From Prevotella sp. oral taxon 376 (GTDB lineage Bacteria; Bacteroidota; Bacteroidia; Bacteroidales; Bacteroidaceae), in NCBI RefSeq assembly GCF_003043945.1, contig NZ_PYXG01000002.1, positions 62,001 to 126,000 on the forward strand: a stretch of 64,000 bases of DNA, written 5' to 3'. Below, one piece after another: positions 38,982 through 47,258 of the stretch (positions are counted from its first letter, which is position 1; every line of letters begins with the position of its first letter). The notes below the pieces were generated by a model that was not told the DNA's origin, did not search any database, and worked only from the letters and a program-made list of their open reading frames with translations. The position numbers were made by a program, and so were the translations under genes.

Positions 38982-40586
38982 CTATTTATGATTCCTTATA
39001 GCTGTTTCAACGAAGTTTACGAAAAGCGGGTGTGGCTTCAGCACCGTGCTCTGATATTCCGGATGGAACTGTGTCCCAATATACCATTTTAGCCCGGGAA
39101 TCTCAACGATTTCCACTAAATCACTTTCCGGGTTATGGCCTACACACATCATGCCGTTGCGCTCGAACTCTTGCTCATAGTTGCTATTGAATTCATAACG
39201 ATGGCGATGGCGCTCCCGAACGCTTTCTTTCTTATAAATGTCAAAGACCCTCGATCCTTGTTTCAACATGCATTCATATTGGCCAAGGCGCATGGTTCCT
39301 CCCATATTCGTGATGTTTTTCTGTTCCTCCATGATATCGATGACATTGTGCGGAGTCTTTTCGTCCATCTCTCGGGAGTTCGCATCCAGGTATCCAAGTA
39401 CATTTCGGGCAAATTCAATAACCATCATTTGCATTCCGAGACATATGCCAAATGTCGGGATATCATGAGTGCGGGTGTAGTGGGCAGCAACGATTTTCCC
39501 TTCTATACCTCGCTGACCGAATCCCGGACATATGACAACTCCATCCTGGCCTTTGAGTTTTTCCGCGACATTCTCTTCTGTTATCTCCTCAGAATTCACA
39601 TAGGTGATCTTCACCTTGTGGTCATTATAGGTCGCGGCATGTGAAAGACTCTCTCGAATACTCTTGTAGGCGTCTTGCAGATCGTATTTCCCAACCAATC
39701 CGATATTGACAATCTCTGATGCTTTCTTCCTTCTTTCAAGAAAGGCTTTCCACGGGCCTAACCCCGGAGTGGGGCCAATAGGCTCTCCCATCTTTCTAAG
39801 AATGGCCGCATCAAGGCCTTGGTCCTGCATGTTCACGGGCACCTCATAGATGCTGGGGAGGTCTTCGCTCTGGATGACACAGTCAAAATCCACATTACAG
39901 AATGCCGCGACTTTACGGCGGAGATTCTCCTCAAGATGCTTTTCAGTCCGGAGAATCAGTATGTCTGGTTGAATGCCGACACTTTGCAGTTCCTTGACAC
40001 TGTGCTGAGTGGGTTTTGTTTTCAATTCACCAGCGGCCTTGAGATAAGGAACATAAGTGAGATGCACATTGACGGCGTTCTTTCCTAGTTCCCATTTCAT
40101 TTGTCGGATGGCTTCCATGAAAGGCGCGCTCTCAATATCTCCGATTGTTCCGCCAATCTCGGTAATCACAAAATCGTAATGATATTTCTGTCCAAGCAGT
40201 TTAATATTACGCTTGATTTCGTCTGTAATATGTGGGACCACCTGGATCGTTTTGCCGAGATAATCTCCACGGCGCTCCTTGTCAATGACGCTTTTATATA
40301 TCCGCCCTGTCGTCATGGAGTTTGCTTTGGTGGTCTGAATGCCCGTAAAGCGCTCATAGTGCCCAAGGTCCAAGTCGGTTTCCATGCCGTCCACCGTAAC
40401 ATAACATTCGCCGTGTTCATAAGGGTTCAGCGTGCCCGGGTCGATATTGATATACGGGTCGAATTTCTGAATGGTAATATTATAGCCCCTTGCTTGAAGC
40501 AACTTACCAATAGAGGAGGAAATGATTCCCTTGCCAAGAGACGAAACCACTCCGCCCGTAACGAAGATATACTTTGTTTCTGCCAC
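38982..40586 (-). CDS. pyrG: CTP synthase
   Basis: Makes CTP from UTP, glutamine and ATP. The 534 residues show the synthetase domain (FVTGGVVSSLGKGIISSSIG; DPYINIDPGTLNPYEHGECYVT; GGTIGDIESAPF) and the class I glutaminase domain with nucleophile Cys in FGICLGMQMMVIEFAR and the His/Glu pair in GTQFHPEYQS. Full length and no anomalies. Promoter elements lie at 40613-40644 on the minus strand. First gene of a leftward run to at least the first MFS gene. Confidence 0.97.
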   Translation of the reverse strand: MAETKYIFVTGGVVSSLGKGIISSSIGKLLQARGYNITIQKFDPYINIDPGTLNPYEHGECYVTVDGMETDLDLGHYERFTGIQTTKANSMTTGRIYKSVIDKERRGDYLGKTIQVVPHITDEIKRNIKLLGQKYHYDFVITEIGGTIGDIESAPFMEAIRQMKWELGKNAVNVHLTYVPYLKAAGELKTKPTQHSVKELQSVGIQPDILILRTEKHLEENLRRKVAAFCNVDFDCVIQSEDLPSIYEVPVNMQDQGLDAAILRKMGEPIGPTPGLGPWKAFLERRKKASEIVNIGLVGKYDLQDAYKSIRESLSHAATYNDHKVKITYVNSEEITEENVAEKLKGQDGVVICPGFGQRGIEGKIVAAHYTRTHDIPTFGICLGMQMMVIEFARNVLGYLDANSREMDEKTPHNVIDIMEEQKNITNMGGTMRLGQYECMLKQGSRVFDIYKKESVRERHRHRYEFNSNYEQEFERNGMMCVGHNPESDLVEIVEIPGLKWYIGTQFHPEYQSTVLKPHPLFVNFVETAIRNHK

Positions 40587-40612
40587 AATATTTAAATGTT
40601 TAATTCAGGTTG

Positions 40613-40644
40613 CAAAGATACTATAAAAATATGAAAAGAACAAG
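40613..40644 (-). promoter_or_regulatory. pyrG operon promoter
   Basis: Minus strand CTTG (40641-40644), 20-base spacer, TATCTTTG (40613-40620). Predicted leader about 20 bases. Confidence 0.68.
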
Positions 40645-40668
40645 CTATTTCTGTTTTTTAATCCGAGC

Positions 40669-40702
40669 TTTTGCGCTTTCTTCCATTTTTTTCTTAACTT
40701 TG
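40669..40702 (+). promoter_or_regulatory. promoter of the DUF3078 gene
   Basis: TTTTG at 40669-40673, 21-base spacer, TAACTTTG at 40695-40702; the ATG lies 25 bases downstream. It is divergent from the pyrG promoter. Confidence 0.75.
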
Positions 40703-40726
40703 TAGCCGTTATTTTGAATTCATCAT

Positions 40727-42028
40727 ATGAAGTTTAAATATTTACTGCTTCTAAGTCTGTGTCTTGGAGTATTTACCGTTTCTGCACAATCCTCTTTGGG
40801 TAGGGGGAGACAGCATGTCCGTTTGTTCCAATACGAGGATTCCCTCAATAGTTTCCGGCGGAAGTTAGACAGCCTGCTTGCGGATCCAACGCTTTCACAG
40901 GTTGCCAAGTATCAGGTTTTGCGAGAGAGGATGGGTGATTCCAAGCCCGGCATAGAGTATAATTCCCTTTTCCTTCCACCGACTTTTTATAAGAGCGTTT
41001 CCCATAATAACTTCTCCTTGGACAAGACTCCGACCCCGCTCGACAAGACCATGTTGGGCCTTTATTTGACCCGTCCGGATCTTGTCGTGAGGACAGAGGC
41101 ACAGCTTAGTGATATCGGGGGCACCGTCGACGCGGAGCTCATTCACATAGATCATGCGCCGGAAATTGTAGATCAAGTGGCCCCCAAGGCCATTGAACCT
41201 GTTGCCGCGCCAGTGGATGTGGTAATCCTGAAGCCGAACTTTTGGGCATTTACGGGAGACCATTATCTGCAATTCCTCCAGAATTATGTCTCGTCGAACT
41301 GGTATAAGGGCGGCGAGAGCAACTATTCCATGGTAGGATCGATAACTTTAAATGCCGACTATAATAATAAGCAGAAACTGAAATGGGACAACCGCCTGGA
41401 AATGAAACTCGGCTTCCAGACATCGCGCGAGGACACAAAACACAGCTTCCGCACCAGCGAGAACTTGCTCCGACTTACCAGCAAGCTCGGCCTGCAGGCC
41501 TCGAAGAAATGGTATTATACAGCTCAGGTTATGGGCTATACCCAGTTCGTGAGACAGTGGAAGAGTAATTCCGACGAACTTACTACCGAGTTCATGGGGC
41601 CTTTCGTGATGAACATCTCCCTCGGTATGGACTATAATGTCATGTGGTTGAAAAAGCGACTTACGGGAACTGCCCACCTTGCTCCTTTGGCTTATAACTT
41701 TAAATATGTACATAGGAGCATCCTTGCTGTCCGCTATGGCATAGAGGAGAACAAGCACCAACTGCATGATTTCGGTTCTCAGTTCACGATAGACTTAAAT
41801 TGGAAGTTCAGCGACAACATCAGTTGGAAGACCCGATTTTATGGATATACGACTTATGAGCGTGCGGAGCTGGAATGGGAGAACACCTTTACTTTCCAGT
41901 TCAACAAGTGGATTTCGACCAAGCTGTTTGTCTATCCCCGGTTCGACGACGGTGTCGCCCGCATTGATAATCATGGTTACTGGCAGTTGAAGGAGTATAT
42001 GTCGATAGGTTTTTCTTATTCTTTCTAA
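40727..42028 (+). CDS. DUF3078 outer-membrane beta-barrel protein
   Basis: A 433-residue exported protein: signal peptide KYLLLLSLCLGVFTVSAQ, a helical/disordered periplasmic part (about residues 25-165), then a barrel of about 265 residues. The DUF3078 signature is visible as NYVSSNWYKGGESNYSMVGS, with KLKWDNRLEMKLGFQTSRED and a C-terminal Phe in IGFSYSF, as expected for a barrel recognised by the BAM complex. Function in the family is unknown. Array E of palindromes begins at the very next base after its stop codon. Confidence 0.85.
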   Translation: MKFKYLLLLSLCLGVFTVSAQSSLGRGRQHVRLFQYEDSLNSFRRKLDSLLADPTLSQVAKYQVLRERMGDSKPGIEYNSLFLPPTFYKSVSHNNFSLDKTPTPLDKTMLGLYLTRPDLVVRTEAQLSDIGGTVDAELIHIDHAPEIVDQVAPKAIEPVAAPVDVVILKPNFWAFTGDHYLQFLQNYVSSNWYKGGESNYSMVGSITLNADYNNKQKLKWDNRLEMKLGFQTSREDTKHSFRTSENLLRLTSKLGLQASKKWYYTAQVMGYTQFVRQWKSNSDELTTEFMGPFVMNISLGMDYNVMWLKKRLTGTAHLAPLAYNFKYVHRSILAVRYGIEENKHQLHDFGSQFTIDLNWKFSDNISWKTRFYGYTTYERAELEWENTFTFQFNKWISTKLFVYPRFDDGVARIDNHGYWQLKEYMSIGFSYSF

Positions 42029-42179
42029 TCTCTTGATAGTTAAGAGAAAACTAAAACAGCCTGTTTTACTGACTAAAACAGGCTGTTTTAGTTACTAATT
42101 CAGGCTGTTTTACTCTCAAATTAGCGGCTTTTCGCGGAGCGAGGAGCGAGTGTCGGCAACTTTGCAACCGAGTTGCATC
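42029..42179. repeat. Array E: 22-bp phased palindromes from stop codon to promoter
   Basis: Units start at 42029, 42051, 42073, 42095 and 42117, then a decayed one at 42139 and a recognisable one at 42161 (TGCAAC...GTTGCA centred on 42170, exactly six periods from the first centre at 42038). The unit at 42073 is a perfect 19-bp palindrome, CTAAAACAGGCTGTTTTAG. The first unit starts at the base after the DUF3078 stop codon and the last ends 11 bases before the -7 box at 42190. Confidence 0.9.
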
Positions 42180-42189
42180 TTTTACTTCG

Positions 42190-42197
42190 TATCTTTG
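42190..42197 (+). promoter_or_regulatory. -7 box of the P-type ATPase gene
   Basis: TATCTTTG, 28 bases before the ATG. TTTG at 42161 is 25 bases upstream, longer than usual; it falls inside the last palindrome unit of array E, so a repeat-binding factor could affect this promoter. Confidence 0.6.
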
Positions 42198-42225
42198 CGT
42201 CTGAAAAAAAGAATGAAACAACAGA

Positions 42226-44109
42226 ATGAATAAGAAACTATTGCGAATTATTATTACAGCCATACTCCTTTCCGGGGCGTGGCTCGTGGAGAAGAATTTG
42301 AATCTTCCGATGTGGCAGATGCTCATGGTTTATCTTGTTCCTTACTTGCTGATCAGCTACGACATATTGGCTGAGGCATGGGAGGGTATACGCGAGGGCG
42401 ACCCTTTCGACGAGGACTTTCTCATGTCAATAGCTACCTTGGGCGCGTTGCTGATAGGTTTTCTGCCTGGCGCGGAAAACCAGTACCTCGAAGCGGTATT
42501 TGTAATGCTGTTCTTTCAGACAGGAGAATTGTTTGAAGATTATGCCGAAGACAAGAGCCGCGACTCGATATCCGACTTGATGGATATTCGTCCTGACACA
42601 GCCAATGTAGAACGCGATGGCGAGGTGCTATCGGTTTCTCCGGAGACGGTCGGGGTGGGAGAGCGCATCATAGTTCGTCCAGGAGAGCGGATTCCCTTGG
42701 ATGGAGTTGTCGTTGAGGGACGTTCGAGTCTGAATACAGTTGCCTTGACGGGCGAAAGCCTGCCTCGGGATGTGGGCGTGGAAGATGAGGTCGTATCAGG
42801 GTGTGTAAACATTTCCGGGATGCTTAAAGTCAAGACCACTAAGATTTTCAATGAGTCTACGGCCTCTAAAATTATCGCCCTTGTGGAGAATGCGGGGGAA
42901 AATAAGTCGAAGAGCGAAAGCTTTATCACCCGTTTTGCCCGTGTTTATACCCCCATTGTGGTATTTCTTGCCCTCGCGTTGGCATTCATTCCTCCGTTCT
43001 TTGCAGACAGTTATACCGGGGCTTTCCCAGTTTGGCTATATCGGGCATTGACTTTCTTGGTGGTTTCCTGTCCATGCGCCTTGGTCATTTCGGTGCCTCT
43101 TACCTTTTTTGGGGGAATTGGCGGAGCCGCTCGCCGCGGAATACTGGTTAAGGGGGGAAATTACATGGAAACGCTTGCGAAGGCCGGAATCGTGGTGTTC
43201 GACAAGACCGGGACACTTACCAAGGGCATTTTCTCGGTCAATGCCGTGCATCCTGAAAGAATTTCAGGCACTGAACTCTTGCATCTGTCAGCGCATGTGG
43301 AGCGATATTCCACTCATCCTATTGCCGCGGCTCTGCGCCAGGCTTATCCTGACGAGCCGGACAAATGCTCGGTCGAGAATGTCGAGGAAGTTGCCGGACA
43401 CGGCATCAGGGCCAGGGTTAATGGAAAGTTGGTATGCGTGGGGAATGCGAAGATGATGGCTTTCTCGGGTGCCCGCATCCATGAGTGTGAGCAGTGCAAG
43501 GAGCAGGTGGGAACGACGATTCATGTCTCCATTGATGGCGAATATGCCGGACATATAGTAATATCAGACGAAGTAAAGGCTGATGCCGAAGAAGCGATAG
43601 CCCGCCTGAAGGAGCTGGGGGTGGAGAAAGTGGTGATGCTTACCGGCGACAGACGGGAGGTTGCTGCCTCCGTTGCTGCCCGGCTTAGACTTGATGATTA
43701 TAAGGCAGGACTGCTTCCGACGGAAAAAGTCTCTAAGGTTGAGGAGCTCCTGCGGTCAAAGCCGGTCGGCAGGAGCCTCGCTTTTGTCGGCGACGGCATC
43801 AATGATGCTCCGGTCTTGGCGCGTGCGGATGTGGGAATAGCCATGGGAGGCCTGGGCTCTGATGCTGCTATTGAGGCTGCCGATGTGGTTTTGATGGATG
43901 ATAAGCCATCCAAGTTGGCTACAGCAATAAAAATTGCCCGCCGGACAATCAGTATCGCGCGCCAGAATGTTGTGTTTGCCATTTCCGTGAAGGTGGCCGT
44001 GCTCGTTCTCGCAACTTTCGGATTGGCAACCATGGGCATGGCCGTGTTTGCCGATGTGGGAGTGATGGTCTTGGCGGTTCTCAACGCAATGAGGGCGTTG
44101 AGGGCATAG
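42226..44109 (+). CDS. heavy-metal P1B-type ATPase, Zn/Cd-like, without N-terminal metal-binding domain
   Basis: A 627-residue cation pump of the inner membrane. Eight spans are expected. Key motifs: VALTGESLP actuator, CPC at residues 282-284 in the metal-binding helix, the phosphorylated Asp326 in DKTGTLTKG, HPIAAAL, and GDGINDAPVLARADVGIAMG. The last span reads MAVFADVGVMVLAVLNAMR, where the Asp matches the one that binds zinc in ZntA. CPC plus this Asp fits the Zn/Cd/Pb group. No HMA or Cys/His-rich N-terminus is present, unlike E. coli ZntA. No regulator gene is adjacent. Confidence 0.9.
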   Translation: MNKKLLRIIITAILLSGAWLVEKNLNLPMWQMLMVYLVPYLLISYDILAEAWEGIREGDPFDEDFLMSIATLGALLIGFLPGAENQYLEAVFVMLFFQTGELFEDYAEDKSRDSISDLMDIRPDTANVERDGEVLSVSPETVGVGERIIVRPGERIPLDGVVVEGRSSLNTVALTGESLPRDVGVEDEVVSGCVNISGMLKVKTTKIFNESTASKIIALVENAGENKSKSESFITRFARVYTPIVVFLALALAFIPPFFADSYTGAFPVWLYRALTFLVVSCPCALVISVPLTFFGGIGGAARRGILVKGGNYMETLAKAGIVVFDKTGTLTKGIFSVNAVHPERISGTELLHLSAHVERYSTHPIAAALRQAYPDEPDKCSVENVEEVAGHGIRARVNGKLVCVGNAKMMAFSGARIHECEQCKEQVGTTIHVSIDGEYAGHIVISDEVKADAEEAIARLKELGVEKVVMLTGDRREVAASVAARLRLDDYKAGLLPTEKVSKVEELLRSKPVGRSLAFVGDGINDAPVLARADVGIAMGGLGSDAAIEAADVVLMDDKPSKLATAIKIARRTISIARQNVVFAISVKVAVLVLATFGLATMGMAVFADVGVMVLAVLNAMRALRA

Positions 44110-44115
44110 ACGAGT

Positions 44116-44156
44116 CGGGAATCCCCTTTCTCCAAAAGTGAAAAAGGGGATTCCCG
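44116..44156. terminator. bidirectional terminator between ATPase and GH92 genes
   Basis: CGGGAATCCCCTTT at 44116-44129 pairs perfectly with 44143-44156 (14 bp) around a 13-base loop. The T-run is weak. The other 187 bases up to 44343 hold nothing I recognise. Confidence 0.8.
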
Positions 44157-44343
44157 GTGTTATAGCACTTTGGTCTTAATGGATTTATGGGCTGCTGTTT
44201 GAGCCGTTTGGGCCTCTTTCCTGTAGATCGTAGTGGGACAATAAGGACTGTCAACCACTGATATTTGTCAGACTTGTGTATACAAGGCGAGGGCCAGCGG
44301 CAATTAAAAGAGAGTCCTTCGCGTTTCCCGTTTCTTGTGTCTT

Positions 44344-46674
44344 TTATCTTCCCAGCGAGAAAGGTTTGTCTTCCGGGGCCAAGCCTCGGCTCTTGTTTGG
44401 CTTGCTCCCCATCGTGAATTCTATCGTACACCCTTTCGTCAAATCTTCATAGGTGATATAAAGTTTACGGTAAGGACGGCCATTTAGCTTTACGCTTTTT
44501 ATATAACGATTCTCGTCGCTTACATCTTTTGCGATGATGGTTATCGCCTTCCCATTCTCAAGTGTTACTTTAGTATAGGGAAGGTAGGGTGCCCCAAGTA
44601 CATATTGGCCGGTAGCCGGGCAGACCGGATAGAAGCCCATGGCAGAGAAAAGATACCATGCCGACATCTGACCGCAGTCGTCGTTTCCTCCCAGACCTCG
44701 TATATCGTTCCTGTACATTTGGTTCATGATGGTGCGCATCCATTTCTGTGTCTTCCATGGAGCTGATGTCCACGCGTATAAATAAGGTATGTGGTGGCTT
44801 GGCTCATTGCCGTGCACATAGCCTCCGACCAGGCATTCTGCCTCAATGTCTTCGTTGTCTTCATAGTATTTGGCAGGAAGCTTCATCTCGAAGAGCCGGT
44901 CTAATTTCTTCTGGAAAATCTTTTCGCCGCCAAATTCATTCATCAGACCATAGACATCTTGCGGTGCGGAGAAGGAGAAATTCCAGGAGTTGCCCTCAAT
45001 GAAGCCTTCGTCGTAGGTCTGATAGGGGTCCAGATTCTCCTTGAACTTTCCATTTTCGTAGCGGGGGGAGGCAAATCCGGCCTTTCGGTCAAATGTATTT
45101 CGATAGAACAGGGCGCGCTTGGCATATTCGTCTGCGATGGTTTTGTTGCCGAGCTTATGTGCCGCCGCATAGATGGTGAAGTCGTCAAGCGAGTATTCCA
45201 GAGTATTGGAAGCCGCGGTGGCATCCTTGTCATAGGGGGCATAGCCCAGCTTGCGATACTTCTCCACGCTGGGGAAATACTTGCAGTTTGAGGTCTCCAC
45301 CATGGCTTTTAATGCTTCTTCCGCGTTAAGGCTTGCGCCGTTGACAAGTGCGTCCGCAACTACGGTTACGGCGTGATAGCCCGTCATACACCACCCCTCA
45401 TTGCCCATAAGGCTCCAGACCGGAAGCATGTGAAGTCGTTCCTGTTGCTGGTGTTTAATCATCGATTTGACCATGTCGGTATTGCGTGAGGTCTTCAGCA
45501 GCCCGAGCAGCGGATGTTCGGCGCGGTAGGTGTCCCAAATGGAGAAAATCGTATAGTTGTCGAATCCTTCTGCTATGTGTATATTGCCATCTACGCCACG
45601 GTATTGGCGGTCGACATCCATGTAAATCGACGGGTTGATCATGGTGTGATAGAACGAGGTGTAGAGCATGACTTTCTGATCTGCGGTTCCTCTGCACTCC
45701 AAGACACCTAATTCGCGTTCCCACGCCTCATTGGTTTCTCTGACGATTTGCTCGAATGACTTCCCGCAGGTTTCTGATTCCAAATTCTTTAAAGCGCCAT
45801 TAGTGCTTACTCCGGAAAGTGCTACTTTCATGACGATAGGTTGCCCATCGTTTTCAAAATTGAAGTAAGTTACGATGCTTTGGCCTGCCATTTCCGGGAA
45901 ATTGTGATGAGTGTCGAACTTCCTCCAGAACCCTTTGTATAAAGGTTCTTTCATGTCTTTATATCCATAGTCCTTAATCGGCTTTGAGAGAGAGATGGCA
46001 AAATAGGTATAGTTGCCGCGCGACCATCCATTTGTCAGGCGCATGCCCGTGAGCAAAGTGTCGTTCTCCACTCGCAGGGAGCTCCATAAAACCTTGCCGT
46101 CGTAGTTATAGATTCCATGCAGAAGGTCGATGATAAGGCGTGCCTCCGTACCTGCCGGGAATGTGTATTTGTGAATTCCTACCCGGGGAGTGGCCGTGAA
46201 CTGGCAGCGCACCTGATTGTCGCTTAGCGTTACTTCGTAGTATCCGGGGAAAGCTTTCTCGGTGGAGTGTGAATAGCGGCACCGATAGCCGGCATCGGGA
46301 TTGTCTTTGGTGCCGGGATTCAAAATTAGTTTTCCGGTCTGCGGCATCACCATGATGTCGCCAAGGTCGCTGTGTCCGGTACCGCTTAGGTGCGTGTGTG
46401 AGAATCCTACGATCGAGGTGTCGTCATACTGATAGCCGGCGCAATAGGAATAGACCTTCGGCTGGTATTTGCCATTTAGGTTGTGTGGGATGGTATCGGT
46501 CTCGGGACTTAGCTGCACGATGCCAAACGGCGCGCATGCTCCGGGAAAGGTATGCCCCATGCCCCCCGTGCCGATCATGGGATTCACATGGGCCGACAGC
46601 CTTCCGGGTTGTTGTGCGTGGAGGTTAAGGCTGTTGAGAATCAATAGGGTCGCAATGATGATTTTCTTGCTCAT
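44344..46674 (-). CDS. secreted GH92 family alpha-mannosidase
   Basis: A 776-residue exported enzyme (signal peptide KKIIIATLLILNSLNLHAQ). Family motifs: VNPMIGTGGMGHTFPGACAP at the start, GFSHTHLSGTGHSDLGD, GGYVHGNEPSHHIPYLYAW, and GGNDDCGQMSAWY near the C-terminus. GH92 enzymes are calcium-dependent inverting exo-alpha-mannosidases of Bacteroidota that trim host or yeast mannans. The gene stands alone with no SusC/SusD pair in the window. A -7 box at 46798-46805 gives a leader of about 120 bases. Linkage specificity cannot be judged. Confidence 0.93.
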   Translation of the reverse strand: MSKKIIIATLLILNSLNLHAQQPGRLSAHVNPMIGTGGMGHTFPGACAPFGIVQLSPETDTIPHNLNGKYQPKVYSYCAGYQYDDTSIVGFSHTHLSGTGHSDLGDIMVMPQTGKLILNPGTKDNPDAGYRCRYSHSTEKAFPGYYEVTLSDNQVRCQFTATPRVGIHKYTFPAGTEARLIIDLLHGIYNYDGKVLWSSLRVENDTLLTGMRLTNGWSRGNYTYFAISLSKPIKDYGYKDMKEPLYKGFWRKFDTHHNFPEMAGQSIVTYFNFENDGQPIVMKVALSGVSTNGALKNLESETCGKSFEQIVRETNEAWERELGVLECRGTADQKVMLYTSFYHTMINPSIYMDVDRQYRGVDGNIHIAEGFDNYTIFSIWDTYRAEHPLLGLLKTSRNTDMVKSMIKHQQQERLHMLPVWSLMGNEGWCMTGYHAVTVVADALVNGASLNAEEALKAMVETSNCKYFPSVEKYRKLGYAPYDKDATAASNTLEYSLDDFTIYAAAHKLGNKTIADEYAKRALFYRNTFDRKAGFASPRYENGKFKENLDPYQTYDEGFIEGNSWNFSFSAPQDVYGLMNEFGGEKIFQKKLDRLFEMKLPAKYYEDNEDIEAECLVGGYVHGNEPSHHIPYLYAWTSAPWKTQKWMRTIMNQMYRNDIRGLGGNDDCGQMSAWYLFSAMGFYPVCPATGQYVLGAPYLPYTKVTLENGKAITIIAKDVSDENRYIKSVKLNGRPYRKLYITYEDLTKGCTIEFTMGSKPNKSRGLAPEDKPFSLGR

Positions 46675-46797
46675 AGATGTGGTTGTTTTTCGTTGTTATA
46701 TGGGTATCTGGCAGAAACGAGTGGGGCGCAGCCCGTATCATCGATGTTGGTTGACATTGGGGATGTATTCATCTTTCCGGTATTTGGATTACAATGG

Positions 46798-46805
46798 CAA
46801 AGATA
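46798..46805 (-). promoter_or_regulatory. -7 box of the GH92 gene
   Basis: Minus strand TATCTTTG. No clear -33 match; upstream is an A-rich run. The predicted untranslated leader is about 120 bases. Confidence 0.55.
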
Positions 46806-46955
46806 CAACTTTTTTTTGATTTTCTTCTTGTGCCCGTTTTATTTTATATAAAAAGCATGTATCTCTTGCCATTGGATGGGTGTTGCGCCGACAAAGGCAA
46901 ATCCCAGCTTGGCCGCAGCGTATGAAGTCGGGCGTGAAAAGCCGTCGCAAGCTTG

Positions 46956-47021
46956 ACGAAATCGGCGAGATTGTGGGACGAAATCGCCGATTTTGTCTTA
47001 CGATTTCGCCGATTTTGTCGT
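46956..47021. repeat. Array F: three 22-bp phased palindromes upstream of gyrA
   Basis: Units start at 46956, 46978 and 47000: ACGAAATCGGCGAGATTGT, ACGAAATCGCCGATTTTGT and ACGATTTCGCCGATTTTGT, with spacers GGG, CTT, CGT. The array lies between the divergent GH92 and gyrA genes, about 85 bases upstream of the gyrA promoter. No in-phase units are visible on either side. Confidence 0.82.
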
Positions 47022-47105
47022 GTGGCAAGTACTCTCCGGCAGGGTCATCTGCTGAAAATGGTGGACGGAGTGGTGGCGTATGGCTTAAAAACCGCTTGAA
47101 AAGTT

Positions 47106-47135
47106 TTTGCATGTCGATTTTTTTTTGTAATTTTG
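47106..47135 (+). promoter_or_regulatory. gyrA promoter
   Basis: TTTG at 47106-47109, 18-base spacer, TAATTTTG at 47128-47135. It implies a leader of about 115 bases, long enough for regulation, in which I see no known element. Confidence 0.65.
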
Positions 47136-47258
47136 AGCCTTGTTAGAAAGCGCAAAAATCGATTCTGGGGCGTTTAAAGGGCCTCTATGCCGATTTTGTG
47201 GTTTCTAAGCAGCGGAACAAACGATTATAATTAATCAGAAAAATAAATATTAAAGAAA

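Noticed and set aside
46880..47146. 88-residue frame upstream of gyrA
   Set aside because: It runs through array F and the gyrA promoter; the arginine-rich translation reflects the palindromes.
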